64,000 bases of DNA from Negadavirga shengliensis (GCF_042652345.1 NZ_JBHSJJ010000011.1:1-64000), one strand, 5' to 3'; counted from the first letter of the stretch, positions 9,250 through 18,303 are shown. A program made the numbers and translations. The notes: generated from the sequence alone by a model not told the origin.

Positions 9250-10281
9250 ATGGATAAACAAACCAAGCTTGCAGTGATAGGGTGTGGATTTTGGGCCCAG
9301 TACCAAATCAGTGCCTGGAAAGAACTGCATGGGGTGGAAATTGTGGCTGTCTGTGATTCCGACCATATCAAAGCGGAAAAAACAGCCAGCCGCCATGGTG
9401 TGAAAAACCATTATGCTGATCCCGCCAAACTTTTTGCCAATGAAACACCGGATTTTGTGGACATCATCAGCAGCATCCCCTCCCACGCCCCCTTGGTGCA
9501 TCAGGCTGCGGCGGCGGGAGTGGACGTCATCTGCCAGAAACCCATGGCAGAGGATTTTGACACCTGCAAGGAAATGGTGGCTGCCTGTAAAAAGGCAGGA
9601 GTCAGTTTTTTTATCCATGAGAACTTCCGCTGGCAAACTCCTGTCAGAACCTGCAAACAACTTATTGATGATGGCAAAATAGGAAAACCATTCAAAGCGA
9701 GGCTGACCTTTTGTTCGGGATTTCCCGTCTTCGATAACCAACCCGCCTTGGCCGAGTTGGACCGTTTTATCATTTCCGACCTCGGCGTCCACATCCTGGA
9801 TATGAGCCGTTTTCTCTTCGGTGACGCTGCTGCAATCTACTGCCAAACCCAGAAGATAAACCCATCCATCAAGGGCGAAGATGTGGCCAATATGCTGCTG
9901 ACCATGAAGAACGGCGTCAACTGCTTTATTGAGGTTTCCTATGCTTCCAAGCTGGAACAGGAGACTTTTCCACAGACACTGATGCTGATAGAAGGTACCG
10001 AAGGGTCCATTCGCCTCGATTTTAACCATACCATTACCCTCACCCGGTCGGGGCAAGGCAGTAAAAAGATACAGGCCGATCCCCCGCAATACCCTTGGGC
10101 GGATCCGGATTATGCGCTGATCCATTCCTCGGTGGTGGACTGCAACAGAAATATTTTCGGGGCACTTACCGGCAAGCATTCGGGAGAAACCACCGCGGAC
10201 GATAATCTTAAAACCATGGAACTGGTGTTTTTGGCCTATGAATCGGCTGAAAAAAACCAGGCATTAAGCACTTCCCTATGA
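9250..10281 (+). CDS. Gfo/Idh/MocA family oxidoreductase, candidate D-apiose dehydrogenase (ApsD-like)
   Basis: A 343-residue NAD(P)-dependent oxidoreductase. The N-terminal Rossmann fold starts with AVIGCGFWA, and the family catalytic region is QKPMA (the EKP-type motif carrying the lysine) near residue 97. ENFRWQTP follows near 126, and DLGVHILD near 178 carries the catalytic His. The C-terminal half is the usual alpha/beta dimerisation domain. ApsD of characterised apiose pathways belongs to this family and oxidises D-apiose to D-apionolactone. The gene overlaps the next by 4 bp (ATGA). The family assignment is firm; the apiose specificity is inferred from the RuBisCO-like, DUF1537, ApnO and ApnL neighbours. 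Confidence 0.82.
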   Translation: MDKQTKLAVIGCGFWAQYQISAWKELHGVEIVAVCDSDHIKAEKTASRHGVKNHYADPAKLFANETPDFVDIISSIPSHAPLVHQAAAAGVDVICQKPMAEDFDTCKEMVAACKKAGVSFFIHENFRWQTPVRTCKQLIDDGKIGKPFKARLTFCSGFPVFDNQPALAELDRFIISDLGVHILDMSRFLFGDAAAIYCQTQKINPSIKGEDVANMLLTMKNGVNCFIEVSYASKLEQETFPQTLMLIEGTEGSIRLDFNHTITLTRSGQGSKKIQADPPQYPWADPDYALIHSSVVDCNRNIFGALTGKHSGETTADDNLKTMELVFLAYESAEKNQALSTSL

Positions 10282-11519
10282 AGAGACTGCAGGCTCACTA
10301 CCTTATTGAAACGGGCATAGACCCGGAAAAAGCGGTGGCCACCATGGCAGGGGAACAGTCCACCGGTACTTTTGTGAAAATTCCCGGAGAAACCGGTGAG
10401 CTCATGGAAAAATATGCTGCCAAAACCGAAAGCATGGAAATCCTGGGCTCCTCCCCCTATCCTTCCCTGCCCTTTGCCAAAAAGAGCGAAGGAAAAATCC
10501 ACCGTGTCAGGGTGACCCTTAGCTGGCCTGTGGAAAATATCGGCCTTAACCTTCCTAACCTGATGGCCACGGTAGCCGGCAATCTCTTTGAACTGTCACC
10601 CTTTTCAGGATTAAAACTTCTGGACATCGACGTACCGGACGCTTATCAGGGAAATTTCCCCTGCCCAAAATTCGGCATTAGGGGTACTTATGAAAAACTA
10701 GGCTTCGACAACCGGCCGGTCATCGGTACCATCATCAAACCAAGCGTGGGACTGGATGCCCGGGCTACGGCCCAACAGGTAAAGCAACTTGTACAAGCGG
10801 GCCTGGATTTCATCAAGGATGATGAATTGATGGGTTCTCCCAGCTATAATCGTTTTGAAGACCGGGTGGAAGCCTGTATGGCGGTCATCAATGACCATGC
10901 TGACAGGACCGGCAGAAAACCCATGTATGCTTTTAATATCAGCGGAACCATCGACGAAATGCTGAGAAGGCATGACTTTGTTTTGGAGAAGGGCGGCACC
11001 TGCATCATGCTGAACCTGCTTTGGGTAGGTGTAAGCAGTATCCAGCACATTGCCAGTCACAGTCAGCTGCCCATACACGGGCACAGAAACGGTTGGGGCA
11101 TCTTCAGCCGGCACCCCTATCTGGGCATTGAATACTCAGCCATGTCCAAAGTCTGGCGGTTGGCGGGGGTGGACCAGCTCCATACCAATGGGTTAAGGAA
11201 CAAATTCTGCGAACCCGACGAATCGGTCATCACTTCCATTAAGTCCTGTCAGCAGCCCCTATGGAGCCCCGGAGACAGGGCCATGCCGGTACTTTCCTCC
11301 GGACAATGGGCGGGACAGGCTTTTGATACCTATCAGGCCGTAGGAAATACGGAACTCATGTACCTCTGCGGAGGGGGGATCATGGGGCATCCTTCAGGGA
11401 TCCAAGCCGGCGTGGAAAGTATCAAAGATGCCTGGAAGGCAGCTATGGAAGGGATGGACATCGCCCAGGCCAGAAAAAAATACAACTCCGTAAACGAAGC
11501 ATTTGCTTTCTTCGGATGA
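10278..11519 (+). CDS. RuBisCO-like protein, candidate 3-oxo-isoapionate-4-phosphate-cleaving enzyme (OiaX or OiaC)
   Basis: A 413-residue RuBisCO large-chain homologue. The carbamylated-lysine region is intact as LDFIKDDE (Lys180, Asp182, Glu183), and the first active-site lysine is present in IIKPSVGL (Lys154). The position of the second RuBisCO lysine in KPK is Ser156, and no GK..G loop-6 motif is seen, so it cannot be a genuine RuBisCO. HGHRNGWG (267-274) matches the phosphate/His-Arg region. In known apionate pathways, RuBisCO-like enzymes act on 3-oxo-isoapionate 4-phosphate: OiaX gives 3-phosphoglycerate plus glycolate, OiaC gives L-erythrulose 1-phosphate plus CO2. No erythrulose-phosphate isomerase genes are present, which leans towards OiaX. 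It overlaps both neighbours by 4 bp. Confidence 0.85.
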   Translation: MKRLQAHYLIETGIDPEKAVATMAGEQSTGTFVKIPGETGELMEKYAAKTESMEILGSSPYPSLPFAKKSEGKIHRVRVTLSWPVENIGLNLPNLMATVAGNLFELSPFSGLKLLDIDVPDAYQGNFPCPKFGIRGTYEKLGFDNRPVIGTIIKPSVGLDARATAQQVKQLVQAGLDFIKDDELMGSPSYNRFEDRVEACMAVINDHADRTGRKPMYAFNISGTIDEMLRRHDFVLEKGGTCIMLNLLWVGVSSIQHIASHSQLPIHGHRNGWGIFSRHPYLGIEYSAMSKVWRLAGVDQLHTNGLRNKFCEPDESVITSIKSCQQPLWSPGDRAMPVLSSGQWAGQAFDTYQAVGNTELMYLCGGGIMGHPSGIQAGVESIKDAWKAAMEGMDIAQARKKYNSVNEAFAFFG

Positions 11520-12895
11520 CAGAAAAAAAAGAAATTATATTGGGATACTACGGGGACGACTTTACCGGTTCTTCGGATGTACTGGAAGTACTGAGTTTGA
11601 TGGGCATTCCTGCCATTTTATTTTTGGATGCGCCCGAAACAAAGGATATTACGGAATTCACTTTCAAACGAAATAAGGTAAAGGGATCGAAATATGTGGC
11701 CTTTGGCGTAGCGGGAATTGCCCGCAGCCTGCCGCCGGGTAAAATGGAGAAGGAACTGGACCCCCTATTTAAACAAATCAGCACCATCCCCATCAAGTAC
11801 TTCCATTACAAAATATGCTCTACACTGGACAGTTCTCCAAAAGTGGGCAACATAGGTGTGGCGTTGGCTACCGCAGAAAAATACTTCTCCAGCAAGTTTG
11901 TTCCCCTGCTGCTCGGCTTTCCCCCGCTCAACCGGTTTGTGGTTTTTGGTCATTTGTTTGCAAGGATAGGTGAAACCACTTACCGGCTGGACCGGCATCC
12001 GGTGATGGCCAAACATCCCATCACGCCTATGGATGAAAGCGATGTCCGTCTCCACCTGAAAAAACAAACAGACAGGCCGATGGCTTTGGTGGATGTGCTC
12101 CAGTTGGATAAGTTGGAAAGAAAGGCGCCGGATGAAATTCTTTCGAAAGCACCTCGGGAAGGGGCTGCGCCCCTGGTCCTTTTCGACACCCTCGAAAACA
12201 AACACCTTGGGCCAATCGGGCATTGGATACAGGCCCATGCCAAAGAAAACGGGCAGCTGCTGCTGGGATCCTCGGCCGTGGAGTATGCCCTTGGGACAGT
12301 ATATGGTTCTCAGGGGGAGTTTAAGCCTGAAGCAAGGGCCGTTACACCCACGCTGGTGGTTTCGGGCAGCTGTGCACAGACCACCGCCGATCAAATTCTC
12401 CACGTAGAAAGATTAGGCTTTCAATTGCTTCGCATCCAGGTGGAAAAGCTCTATCAACCGGAAAGCCGAAGGGAGGAAATCTTCAGAGTCGTCAGCTTGA
12501 CGCTGGATTTGCTTAGAAAGGGGAAAAACACGGTAGTATACTCTGCACTCGGCCCTGAGGACCCTCAAGTGAAAGCCACTTTGGCCAATCCTGCAGCCCG
12601 GGAGCATCCCCAGCAAATCGCGGCGGTACAGGCAGCCATCACCAAAGAAATAATCAGCGCATTTCCTTTAAAAAGGCTGGTGACGGCAGGGGGAGATACC
12701 TCCGGGTACATTTTAAAAGCGCTTGGCATCAAAGCCTTGGAATTCTGCAACGTACTCGCGCCCGGTGCCCCCCTTTGCATCGCCCATGGCCACCTTCCGG
12801 AGGTCGATGGACTGGAAATAGCCATCAAAGGAGGGCAAAACGGCACGGTCCGATATATGGAGTTTGCGCAGAACGGAGAGAGTCAGGGGGCATGA
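11516..12895 (+). CDS. DUF1537 four-carbon acid sugar kinase family, candidate 3-oxo-isoapionate kinase (OiaK-like)
   Basis: A 459-residue two-domain kinase of the DUF1537 (OtnK/DtnK/OiaK) family. The N-terminal substrate domain opens with GYYGDDFTGSSDVLEVL, the family signature. The C-terminal nucleotide domain shows LVVSGSCAQTTADQI, LVTAGGDTSG and IKGGQNG, typical glycine-rich ATP-binding loops. These enzymes phosphorylate acid sugars or their keto forms. Next to a RuBisCO-like protein and an ApnO-like gene, the natural call is the kinase making 3-oxo-isoapionate 4-phosphate, the substrate of the preceding gene product. The start overlaps the RuBisCO-like stop by 4 bp (ATGA), implying translational coupling. 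Confidence 0.85.
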   Translation: MTEKKEIILGYYGDDFTGSSDVLEVLSLMGIPAILFLDAPETKDITEFTFKRNKVKGSKYVAFGVAGIARSLPPGKMEKELDPLFKQISTIPIKYFHYKICSTLDSSPKVGNIGVALATAEKYFSSKFVPLLLGFPPLNRFVVFGHLFARIGETTYRLDRHPVMAKHPITPMDESDVRLHLKKQTDRPMALVDVLQLDKLERKAPDEILSKAPREGAAPLVLFDTLENKHLGPIGHWIQAHAKENGQLLLGSSAVEYALGTVYGSQGEFKPEARAVTPTLVVSGSCAQTTADQILHVERLGFQLLRIQVEKLYQPESRREEIFRVVSLTLDLLRKGKNTVVYSALGPEDPQVKATLANPAAREHPQQIAAVQAAITKEIISAFPLKRLVTAGGDTSGYILKALGIKALEFCNVLAPGAPLCIAHGHLPEVDGLEIAIKGGQNGTVRYMEFAQNGESQGA

Positions 12896-12969
12896 GATTT
12901 TCCGCCTTGCATTCTTTTACCAATCGATTGGAGCAAACAATATTAATGAAGATACAAAAACACAATATG

Positions 12970-13809
12970 ATGAGTAACAAAATCAAAATCGCACTGGTAG
13001 GTGCCGGAGGAAAAATGGGTTATAGACTGAGCAACAACCTCAAAGATCATCCGGACTATGAAACCAGCTACCTGGAAATCAGTGAAGCAGGTCTCAAAAG
13101 AATGGAAGAAATAGGTGTAAAACCCACTGATCCCAAAGCAAGCATTCCACATGCCGATGTGGTGATTTATGCCGTGCCGGATGTGGCCATTGGAAAAATC
13201 ACCGCGCAGTACGTCCCCGACATGAAAGCAGGGGCTATAGGCATGTTTTTGGACCCGGCGGCGCCATTGGCAGGCCACCTTGCCCAGCGGGAGGACATCA
13301 GTTATTTTGCCTCCCACCCCTGCCATCCTTCCGTTTTCAACTGGGAACCGGATGAGAAATCCCATTACGATTATTTTGGGGGCATCGCTGCCAGACAAAG
13401 CATTGTTTGCGCCCTGATCCAAGGCCCCAGGGAGCACTACAGCATCGGTGAGGCTATTGCCAAGGTCATTTACGGGCCGGTCACCAAGTCCATCGAAGTG
13501 ACCATAGAACAGATGGGCATCCTGGAACCCGCCCTCTCCGAAACCTTCTGCGGCGCCCTGATCACCGTATTGAAAGAAGGTGCCGATGCGGCCATTGCCC
13601 AGGGTGTTCCCAAAGAAGCCGTGTTTGAATTTTTGATGGGCCATGTCAACATCGAACTGGCCCTGCTGTTTGACCAGCTTCCCGGGGGGAGGTTTTCGGA
13701 TGCCGCCATCAAAGCCATCGAGATCGGCAAAGAAAAAATCTTTAAAGACAACTGGCGGGAAATTTTTGAGCCCGAATCCGTAAAAGCCCAAATCAAAGCC
13801 ATCACATGA
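12970..13809 (+). CDS. Phosphogluconate dehydrogenase C-terminal-domain protein, candidate D-apionate oxidoisomerase (ApnO-like)
   Basis: A protein of about 279 residues with an N-terminal Rossmann motif (VGAGGKMGYRL) and an all-helical C-terminal domain of the phosphogluconate-dehydrogenase type. FASHPCHPSVF and EQMGILEPALSETFCG are conserved-looking blocks. D-apionate oxidoisomerase belongs to this domain family and couples NAD+-dependent oxidation with migration of a hydroxymethyl group, giving 3-oxo-isoapionate. The ATG at 12970 puts the Rossmann strand at the usual distance; in-frame ATGs at 12967 and 12946 are alternatives, and a longer frame back to 12775 overlaps the kinase and is unlikely. 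The 3' end overlaps the GH140-like gene by 4 bp. Confidence 0.82.
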   Translation: MSNKIKIALVGAGGKMGYRLSNNLKDHPDYETSYLEISEAGLKRMEEIGVKPTDPKASIPHADVVIYAVPDVAIGKITAQYVPDMKAGAIGMFLDPAAPLAGHLAQREDISYFASHPCHPSVFNWEPDEKSHYDYFGGIAARQSIVCALIQGPREHYSIGEAIAKVIYGPVTKSIEVTIEQMGILEPALSETFCGALITVLKEGADAAIAQGVPKEAVFEFLMGHVNIELALLFDQLPGGRFSDAAIKAIEIGKEKIFKDNWREIFEPESVKAQIKAIT

Positions 13810-15470
13810 TCCCGTGCAACAACCTGGCATTATCGGCCATCATCGTGACCACACTCGCTTCCTGCGAGGGTGGAAACCTCATTGAAACGGTGGGACAATG
13901 GACAGTTTATGAAATAACCCTTCAATCCGATCATTCTTATGACAACCCCTATACGGAGGTGGATCTCTATGCCGTATTTACAGACGAAAAGGGGGCGGAA
14001 ATCAGGAGGCCGGGCTTTTGGGATGGCGGCAACACCTGGAAGATCCGCTTTGCCCCGCCGGAACCCGATCATACCTATTCCTGGGAAACCACCGCTCCGG
14101 CAGATGACGCCGGATTGAATGGAATAACAGGGAAAGTTTTTTCCAGGCCTTATAGAGGAGACAATGCCCTGTTGAAAAAAGGGCTCCTGACCATGTCGCC
14201 GGGCAAAAGAAATGTGGTCCACCACGACGGCTCCCCTTTTCTGTTGGTCGGCGACACGCCTTGGGCACTGCCGTTCAGAGGCACCGCGGAAGCTGTAAAA
14301 ACCTACGCCGCTGACCGGCAGGAAAAAGGCTATAACGCTGTCCTGCTCATGACGGTACAACCGGATCAAAATGCGGAGGGGCCGGACAACAGGGATGAAG
14401 ACGGAGGGTTTGGGAGGGGATTTCTGGACCTGAAAGACGGTCACCTCAACCAGCTTAACCCAGAATACTTCCAGCAACTGGACGAACTCCTCCATATCCT
14501 GCACGAGCATGAAATCGTACCCGTGCTTCAGCCTGTCTTTCAGGGATTTGGCTGGAAGGGCCTGAACGCTTTGGGAAGAAATGCCGTACCGGAGGAATAT
14601 GAGAGATACACGAAGTATCTTCTGGCAAGATACGGGGCCATGCCAGTGATGTACCTGGTATCCGCCGATGGCAATGGCAAAGAACCAGGGATCAGGGAAA
14701 CGGGAAGGATGCTGGAAGAATGGGACGGTTACCATCAGCCCCGGGGCATCCACTACTCCCCCGCGGATGACTATGTACCCGGTTGGTACAGTGGGGAGCC
14801 CGATGATTTTTACATGCATCATAACCGCTCCTATCAGGAAGATAGCTGGCTGGATTTCCAGTGGTGCCAGACCGGACACGACGGCAAGCACCTACTCCAT
14901 AAGGTGGAAAAAATGTACCACACGGAGCCCACTAAAGCTTCCGCCAATGGCGAGCCTACTTATGAGCGGATAGGGTCCCCCGACAAAGCCACCGGCTGGT
15001 GGCAGGGCCATGAGGCCTGGTCCCAATTGATGTCGGGAGGGACCATGGGTGTGGTCTACGGAGCGGCTGGGTTGTGGAACTGGAAGATAAGGACGGAAGA
15101 ACCGGGGTTTGATGATTGGTCCACCACCGAGGCCTCTTGGGAAGAAGCCATACGGTTTGAAGGCAGCGCTTATCCGGGTTTGTTGGGAAAAGCCCTAAAA
15201 GGTTACAACATCACGGATATGGAATTGGGGCACCATCTTACCAATGGAAAGAAACTGTTGGTTAAGGAAGGAAGTTTTTATGCCAGCTACCTTCCCGAGG
15301 GCGGCACTATCCAGGTCCGTGAATTAAAGGAAGGATTACCCGTCGTTTTTTTTAATCCCAGAACTGGCGAAAGGGTAGAAAATGGAAAGGTAACTTCCCC
15401 AACCCAAAGCTTTGAGGCTCCTGACGGGAATCCCTGGGTATTGTTAATAGGAAATAAAAGGGACAACTGA
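13806..15470 (+). CDS. GH140-type apiosidase-like lipoprotein (DUF5060 + DUF4038 + C-terminal beta domain)
   Basis: A 554-residue exported glycosidase. The signal peptide ends in the lipobox LASC (Cys20). A DUF5060-like beta-sandwich (about 25-100) precedes the DUF4038 TIM barrel (about 120-460; FLLVGDTPWALPFR, then GYNAVLLMTVQP), and a small beta domain closes the protein, the architecture of GH140. GH140 contains the apiosidase of rhamnogalacturonan-II degradation. Candidate catalytic acidic residues are Asp in VSADGNG and Glu in NGEPTYE, by position in the family. It would cleave apiose from pectin or apiosides outside the cytoplasm. It overlaps the upstream oxidoisomerase gene by 4 bp and the next gene by 1 bp, an unusually tight link between an exported glycosidase and cytosolic enzymes. 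Confidence 0.82.
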   Translation: MIPCNNLALSAIIVTTLASCEGGNLIETVGQWTVYEITLQSDHSYDNPYTEVDLYAVFTDEKGAEIRRPGFWDGGNTWKIRFAPPEPDHTYSWETTAPADDAGLNGITGKVFSRPYRGDNALLKKGLLTMSPGKRNVVHHDGSPFLLVGDTPWALPFRGTAEAVKTYAADRQEKGYNAVLLMTVQPDQNAEGPDNRDEDGGFGRGFLDLKDGHLNQLNPEYFQQLDELLHILHEHEIVPVLQPVFQGFGWKGLNALGRNAVPEEYERYTKYLLARYGAMPVMYLVSADGNGKEPGIRETGRMLEEWDGYHQPRGIHYSPADDYVPGWYSGEPDDFYMHHNRSYQEDSWLDFQWCQTGHDGKHLLHKVEKMYHTEPTKASANGEPTYERIGSPDKATGWWQGHEAWSQLMSGGTMGVVYGAAGLWNWKIRTEEPGFDDWSTTEASWEEAIRFEGSAYPGLLGKALKGYNITDMELGHHLTNGKKLLVKEGSFYASYLPEGGTIQVRELKEGLPVVFFNPRTGERVENGKVTSPTQSFEAPDGNPWVLLIGNKRDN

Positions 15471-17233
15471 TGGCTGCATTGAATCTCCGGGCAGGTCAGC
15501 TTGATCTGCTTTACCAAGATGGTTTTATCCGTTACATCCGCTTAGGCGAGAAAGAGATCGTCCGCATGATCAATCATGCCCTGCGGGATCATGACTGGGG
15601 CACGGTTCCTATGGAAATCATTCACGAAAATCTCCGGCAGGAAGAGGAAAGCTTCCAGATTGACTATCAGGCCAGATTCCGGCAAGCCGACATTTCATTT
15701 GACCTGCATTGCACGATAGCGGGAAAGGCTGACGGGAGCATCCATTTCCATTACCATGGCGAATCCAAAAGCACTTTCAAAAGAAACAGGATAGGGTTTA
15801 CCGTCCTGCATCCCATTACGGAATGTGCCGGTGAAAAAGTGACCATTGTACATCCGGATGGCAATGAAACGGAATCCGTTTTCCCCAAATGGATCAGCCC
15901 CCACCAGCCTTTTATGGACATCAAGGCCATGCATTGGCAATTGGAGGACCACACCCGGGCTTCGCTGTTTTTTGAAGGGGAGGTTTTTGAAACCGAAGAC
16001 CAAAGAAACTGGACAGACGCTTCCTACAAAACCTATTGTACGCCTTTGGGTTTGCCGTTTCCCGTCACCGTAAAAAAGGGAGAGGAAATCAGGCAGTATA
16101 TCCAATTACAGGTGATTCCCGGAAAATCAAACAACCAAACAAAGACGGGAAAAGATGCGGTAACGGTCCTTCTCACGGGAGCAGCGGATACTTTGCCCAC
16201 CATCGGAACGGTCATGAACAGCTCTCCATCCCACGGGCCGCAAATCATCAAAGACCTCGGGCTGGAGTACCTAAGGGTGGATTTTGATATGGATGCTCCC
16301 TTTGAAAAGCCCCTGCATCTGCTCGAAAAAGCCGCGGAATGGAACATTCCGGTGGAATTGGCGCTTTTTACCGATGGGGAAAAAACCTATGAGCAGCTCC
16401 GGCCGCACGGTGAGTATTTTTCAGGGGTCAAAAAGCTGCTTTTGTTTGGAAGCAGCACCAAAACCACCCCTTCACAGCTGATTGCTGAGGTTTCGGGTTG
16501 GAAAAAACTGATGCCTGAGGCCGCTATCTATGCCGGCACGGATGCTTTCTTTACGGAACTTAACCGGGAACGGGTGGATGCTGAACTGCTGGAAGGCGTG
16601 ACTTATTCGCTGAATCCCCAGGTACACGCCTTTGATAATGCTTCCCTAGTGGAAACCCTGGAGGCACAGGCTTACACGGTAGAAGCTGCCAAAAACCTCT
16701 ATCCCGATAAAAAAATAAACATCAGCCCGGTCAGCTATCACATGCGCTGGAATCCCAATGCCACCGATCCGTCCAAAAGCCTGAGGCATCCCACAGGCTG
16801 GTCCGATCCACGGATACACCAATTCTTTGGTGCGGGATGGTTGCTGACCAGTCTGAAATACCTCGCCCAATCCGGTCTGGATGAAGTTGCCTATTTTGAG
16901 CTGGAGGGGGAAAACGGCTGGCATAAAGACGGAAACGGCCAAAGTCCCATGTACCTTTTGCGCAGGGAATTGTCTCCCTACAAGACCATCATACATTGCC
17001 GGTGTAGCCGGCCACTGGAGGTAGATGGGATTTGTTTGGAACAGGAGGGTAAAAGTGTGCTGCTTTTGGTCAACTGGACCAAAGCGCAGCAGGAAGTGGA
17101 TCTACCGCAGGGTTATGGCCCTTCTAAATACTGCCAGGAAATCCAGGAGCGTCCTGCCTCCCTGGAATGGAGAGCATTGGTTTCATCCTCCACCCTGCCC
17201 CCGAAGAGCATATGTTGGTTTGAAAAGGGTTGA
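15470..17233 (+). CDS. Candidate D-apionolactonase (ApnL-like), three-domain protein
   Basis: A 587-residue protein without a signal peptide. The N-terminal beta-rich domain has blocks such as YQDGFIRYIRLGEKEIVR, HDWGTVPMEI, NRIGFTVLHPI and PHQPFMDIKAM, which I recognise from the ApnL (apionate lactonase) family. A TIM-barrel-like middle (about 215-480) and a short C-terminal beta domain ending in PKSICWF follow. ApnL opens D-apionolactone to D-apionate, the step between the dehydrogenase and oxidoisomerase of this operon. The ATG overlaps the stop of the glycosidase gene by one base (TGATG). Assignment rests on remembered family blocks plus context; it is the last gene of the run. Confidence 0.78.
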   Translation: MAALNLRAGQLDLLYQDGFIRYIRLGEKEIVRMINHALRDHDWGTVPMEIIHENLRQEEESFQIDYQARFRQADISFDLHCTIAGKADGSIHFHYHGESKSTFKRNRIGFTVLHPITECAGEKVTIVHPDGNETESVFPKWISPHQPFMDIKAMHWQLEDHTRASLFFEGEVFETEDQRNWTDASYKTYCTPLGLPFPVTVKKGEEIRQYIQLQVIPGKSNNQTKTGKDAVTVLLTGAADTLPTIGTVMNSSPSHGPQIIKDLGLEYLRVDFDMDAPFEKPLHLLEKAAEWNIPVELALFTDGEKTYEQLRPHGEYFSGVKKLLLFGSSTKTTPSQLIAEVSGWKKLMPEAAIYAGTDAFFTELNRERVDAELLEGVTYSLNPQVHAFDNASLVETLEAQAYTVEAAKNLYPDKKINISPVSYHMRWNPNATDPSKSLRHPTGWSDPRIHQFFGAGWLLTSLKYLAQSGLDEVAYFELEGENGWHKDGNGQSPMYLLRRELSPYKTIIHCRCSRPLEVDGICLEQEGKSVLLLVNWTKAQQEVDLPQGYGPSKYCQEIQERPASLEWRALVSSSTLPPKSICWFEKG

Positions 17234-18303
17234 TTTGTTTTTGGAGAGAAGGGTGTCAGGAGGATGGGTCAATTGACGGAATTACACGGATTGTTTTTTT
17301 GCTTGTTATTTACCCTGGACAGCGTAGCCGTTATCCCTATAGTGCAATTGGCAGCCATGAATTAAAAGTGCGCGGAAACTGATTTTGAAAGGTTTTCTGA
17401 AATCCTTCCTTGGTAGGAGGAACAGCCTGTCCCGGTTCATCTGAAACGAAACAGTTCCTTCCTATACGCAACCGTCAAGGGATTGACTTCTCGGATCCTG
17501 TTATTACGTTTGTTACTTTTTTGCTGCAGGTCAAAAAAGTAACCGACCTGCCCCGCCAGCACGGGGAAAACCCCGCCGCTACGCCGCGGCGCACACGTGT
17601 GCATCTTTTGCGCTAAAATTTAAGGCCACCCGCACACAGGCAAACTCCTCGGTTTTTTGGACAGGGAACACGCTTCAGTTTGGCACCTTTCTACCAAAAA
17701 ACCTCGTCTCCCGATAACTATCGGGGAAGCCTGTGCCCTTGCCCCCGCTTCTTAAATTTCTTAACGCGCCAAATCTGCAAGGCGGAAAGGGCGTTTTTCC
17801 CAGCCGGAGAAAACAGTCTCTTCCTCTACGCAACTGTAAAGAGGTCGTTTCGTCGCGGGTAAAGTCTCCGTCAATTAAACCGAAAGGTTGCCGCTTTTCG
17901 CGTATGAAGGGTAGTCGGTCATTGGTAGGTAGCATAACGAAGCAGTTACTTATGGTTCATGACCGGAATCTTACCGGTTGATGCAGACTTTAGGCAAGCA
18001 TGGTGCGGAATGCATCCCTTAGGGGGTAAGGCCCGGCTTGGAATAAGACTGGCATGGGAGACGGGTGGACATCGGCTTTAATAGGGGTTGGGTATAGCGT
18101 ATCCTTGCTTGTAACCTGCTTTAATCCTGCTTTTGACTTGGCTTTAACTTGCTTTTAATGGACTGCTTGAATAAATACATAGATTATCAGTGCGGGACGC
18201 AGCACTGCCCGCTCTGCATGGTCCATTGCCCGACGGCTCCGGCGTCCGGTGTAACCATGATGCGACTGAAAACCACCGGTTAAGGAGCAGGCAAGTCACC
18301 TGT
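17234..18303. repeat. Gene-free region with dispersed repeat B, copy 1
   Basis: No gene is recognisable. A perfect-looking hairpin at 17512-17543 (arms GTTACTTTTTTG-like and CAAAAAAGTAAC) heads a roughly 270 bp element running to about 17785. It contains CGCGGCGCACACGTGTGCATC, a CTAAAATTTAAGGC block, a CCGATAACTATCGG palindrome and TTCTTAAATTTCTTAACG. The same element recurs near 20.2, 23.3 and 52.1 kb; this copy is closest to the 52.1 kb one. Flanks (17400-17490, 17800-17900) hold fragments of another dispersed sequence with AAGCAGTC and CAAGGGATTG blocks. The end of the region (17940-18300) shows nothing I recognise. Confidence 0.65.

Larger units (their letters stand above)
7372..17233 (+). 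other. Apiose-utilisation locus (eight-gene operon)
   Basis: Eight plus-strand genes run without a significant gap: permease, TIM-barrel protein, Gfo/Idh/MocA dehydrogenase, RuBisCO-like protein, DUF1537 kinase, oxidoisomerase, GH140-type glycosidase and apionolactonase-type protein. Junctions are 2, 40, -4, -4, about 50-74, -4 and -1 bp. Four enzyme families of the characterised D-apionate pathway (ApnO, OiaK, OiaX/OiaC RuBisCO-like, ApnL) sit together with an ApsD-type dehydrogenase and a glycosidase of the only family known for apiosidase activity. The set accounts for apiose release, import, oxidation, lactone opening, hydroxymethyl migration, phosphorylation and C-C cleavage. Function is inferred from family membership and co-location. 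Confidence 0.8.

Noticed and set aside
8574..10179. Minus-strand frames of 265 and 316 codons across the TIM-barrel and dehydrogenase genes.
   Set aside because: They are antisense shadows of well-supported genes and have no domain signature.
10278..11519. Genuine RuBisCO or carbon fixation.
   Set aside because: The second KPK lysine and loop-6 lysine motif are missing, and there is no phosphoribulokinase or small subunit. The neighbours point to sugar-acid catabolism.
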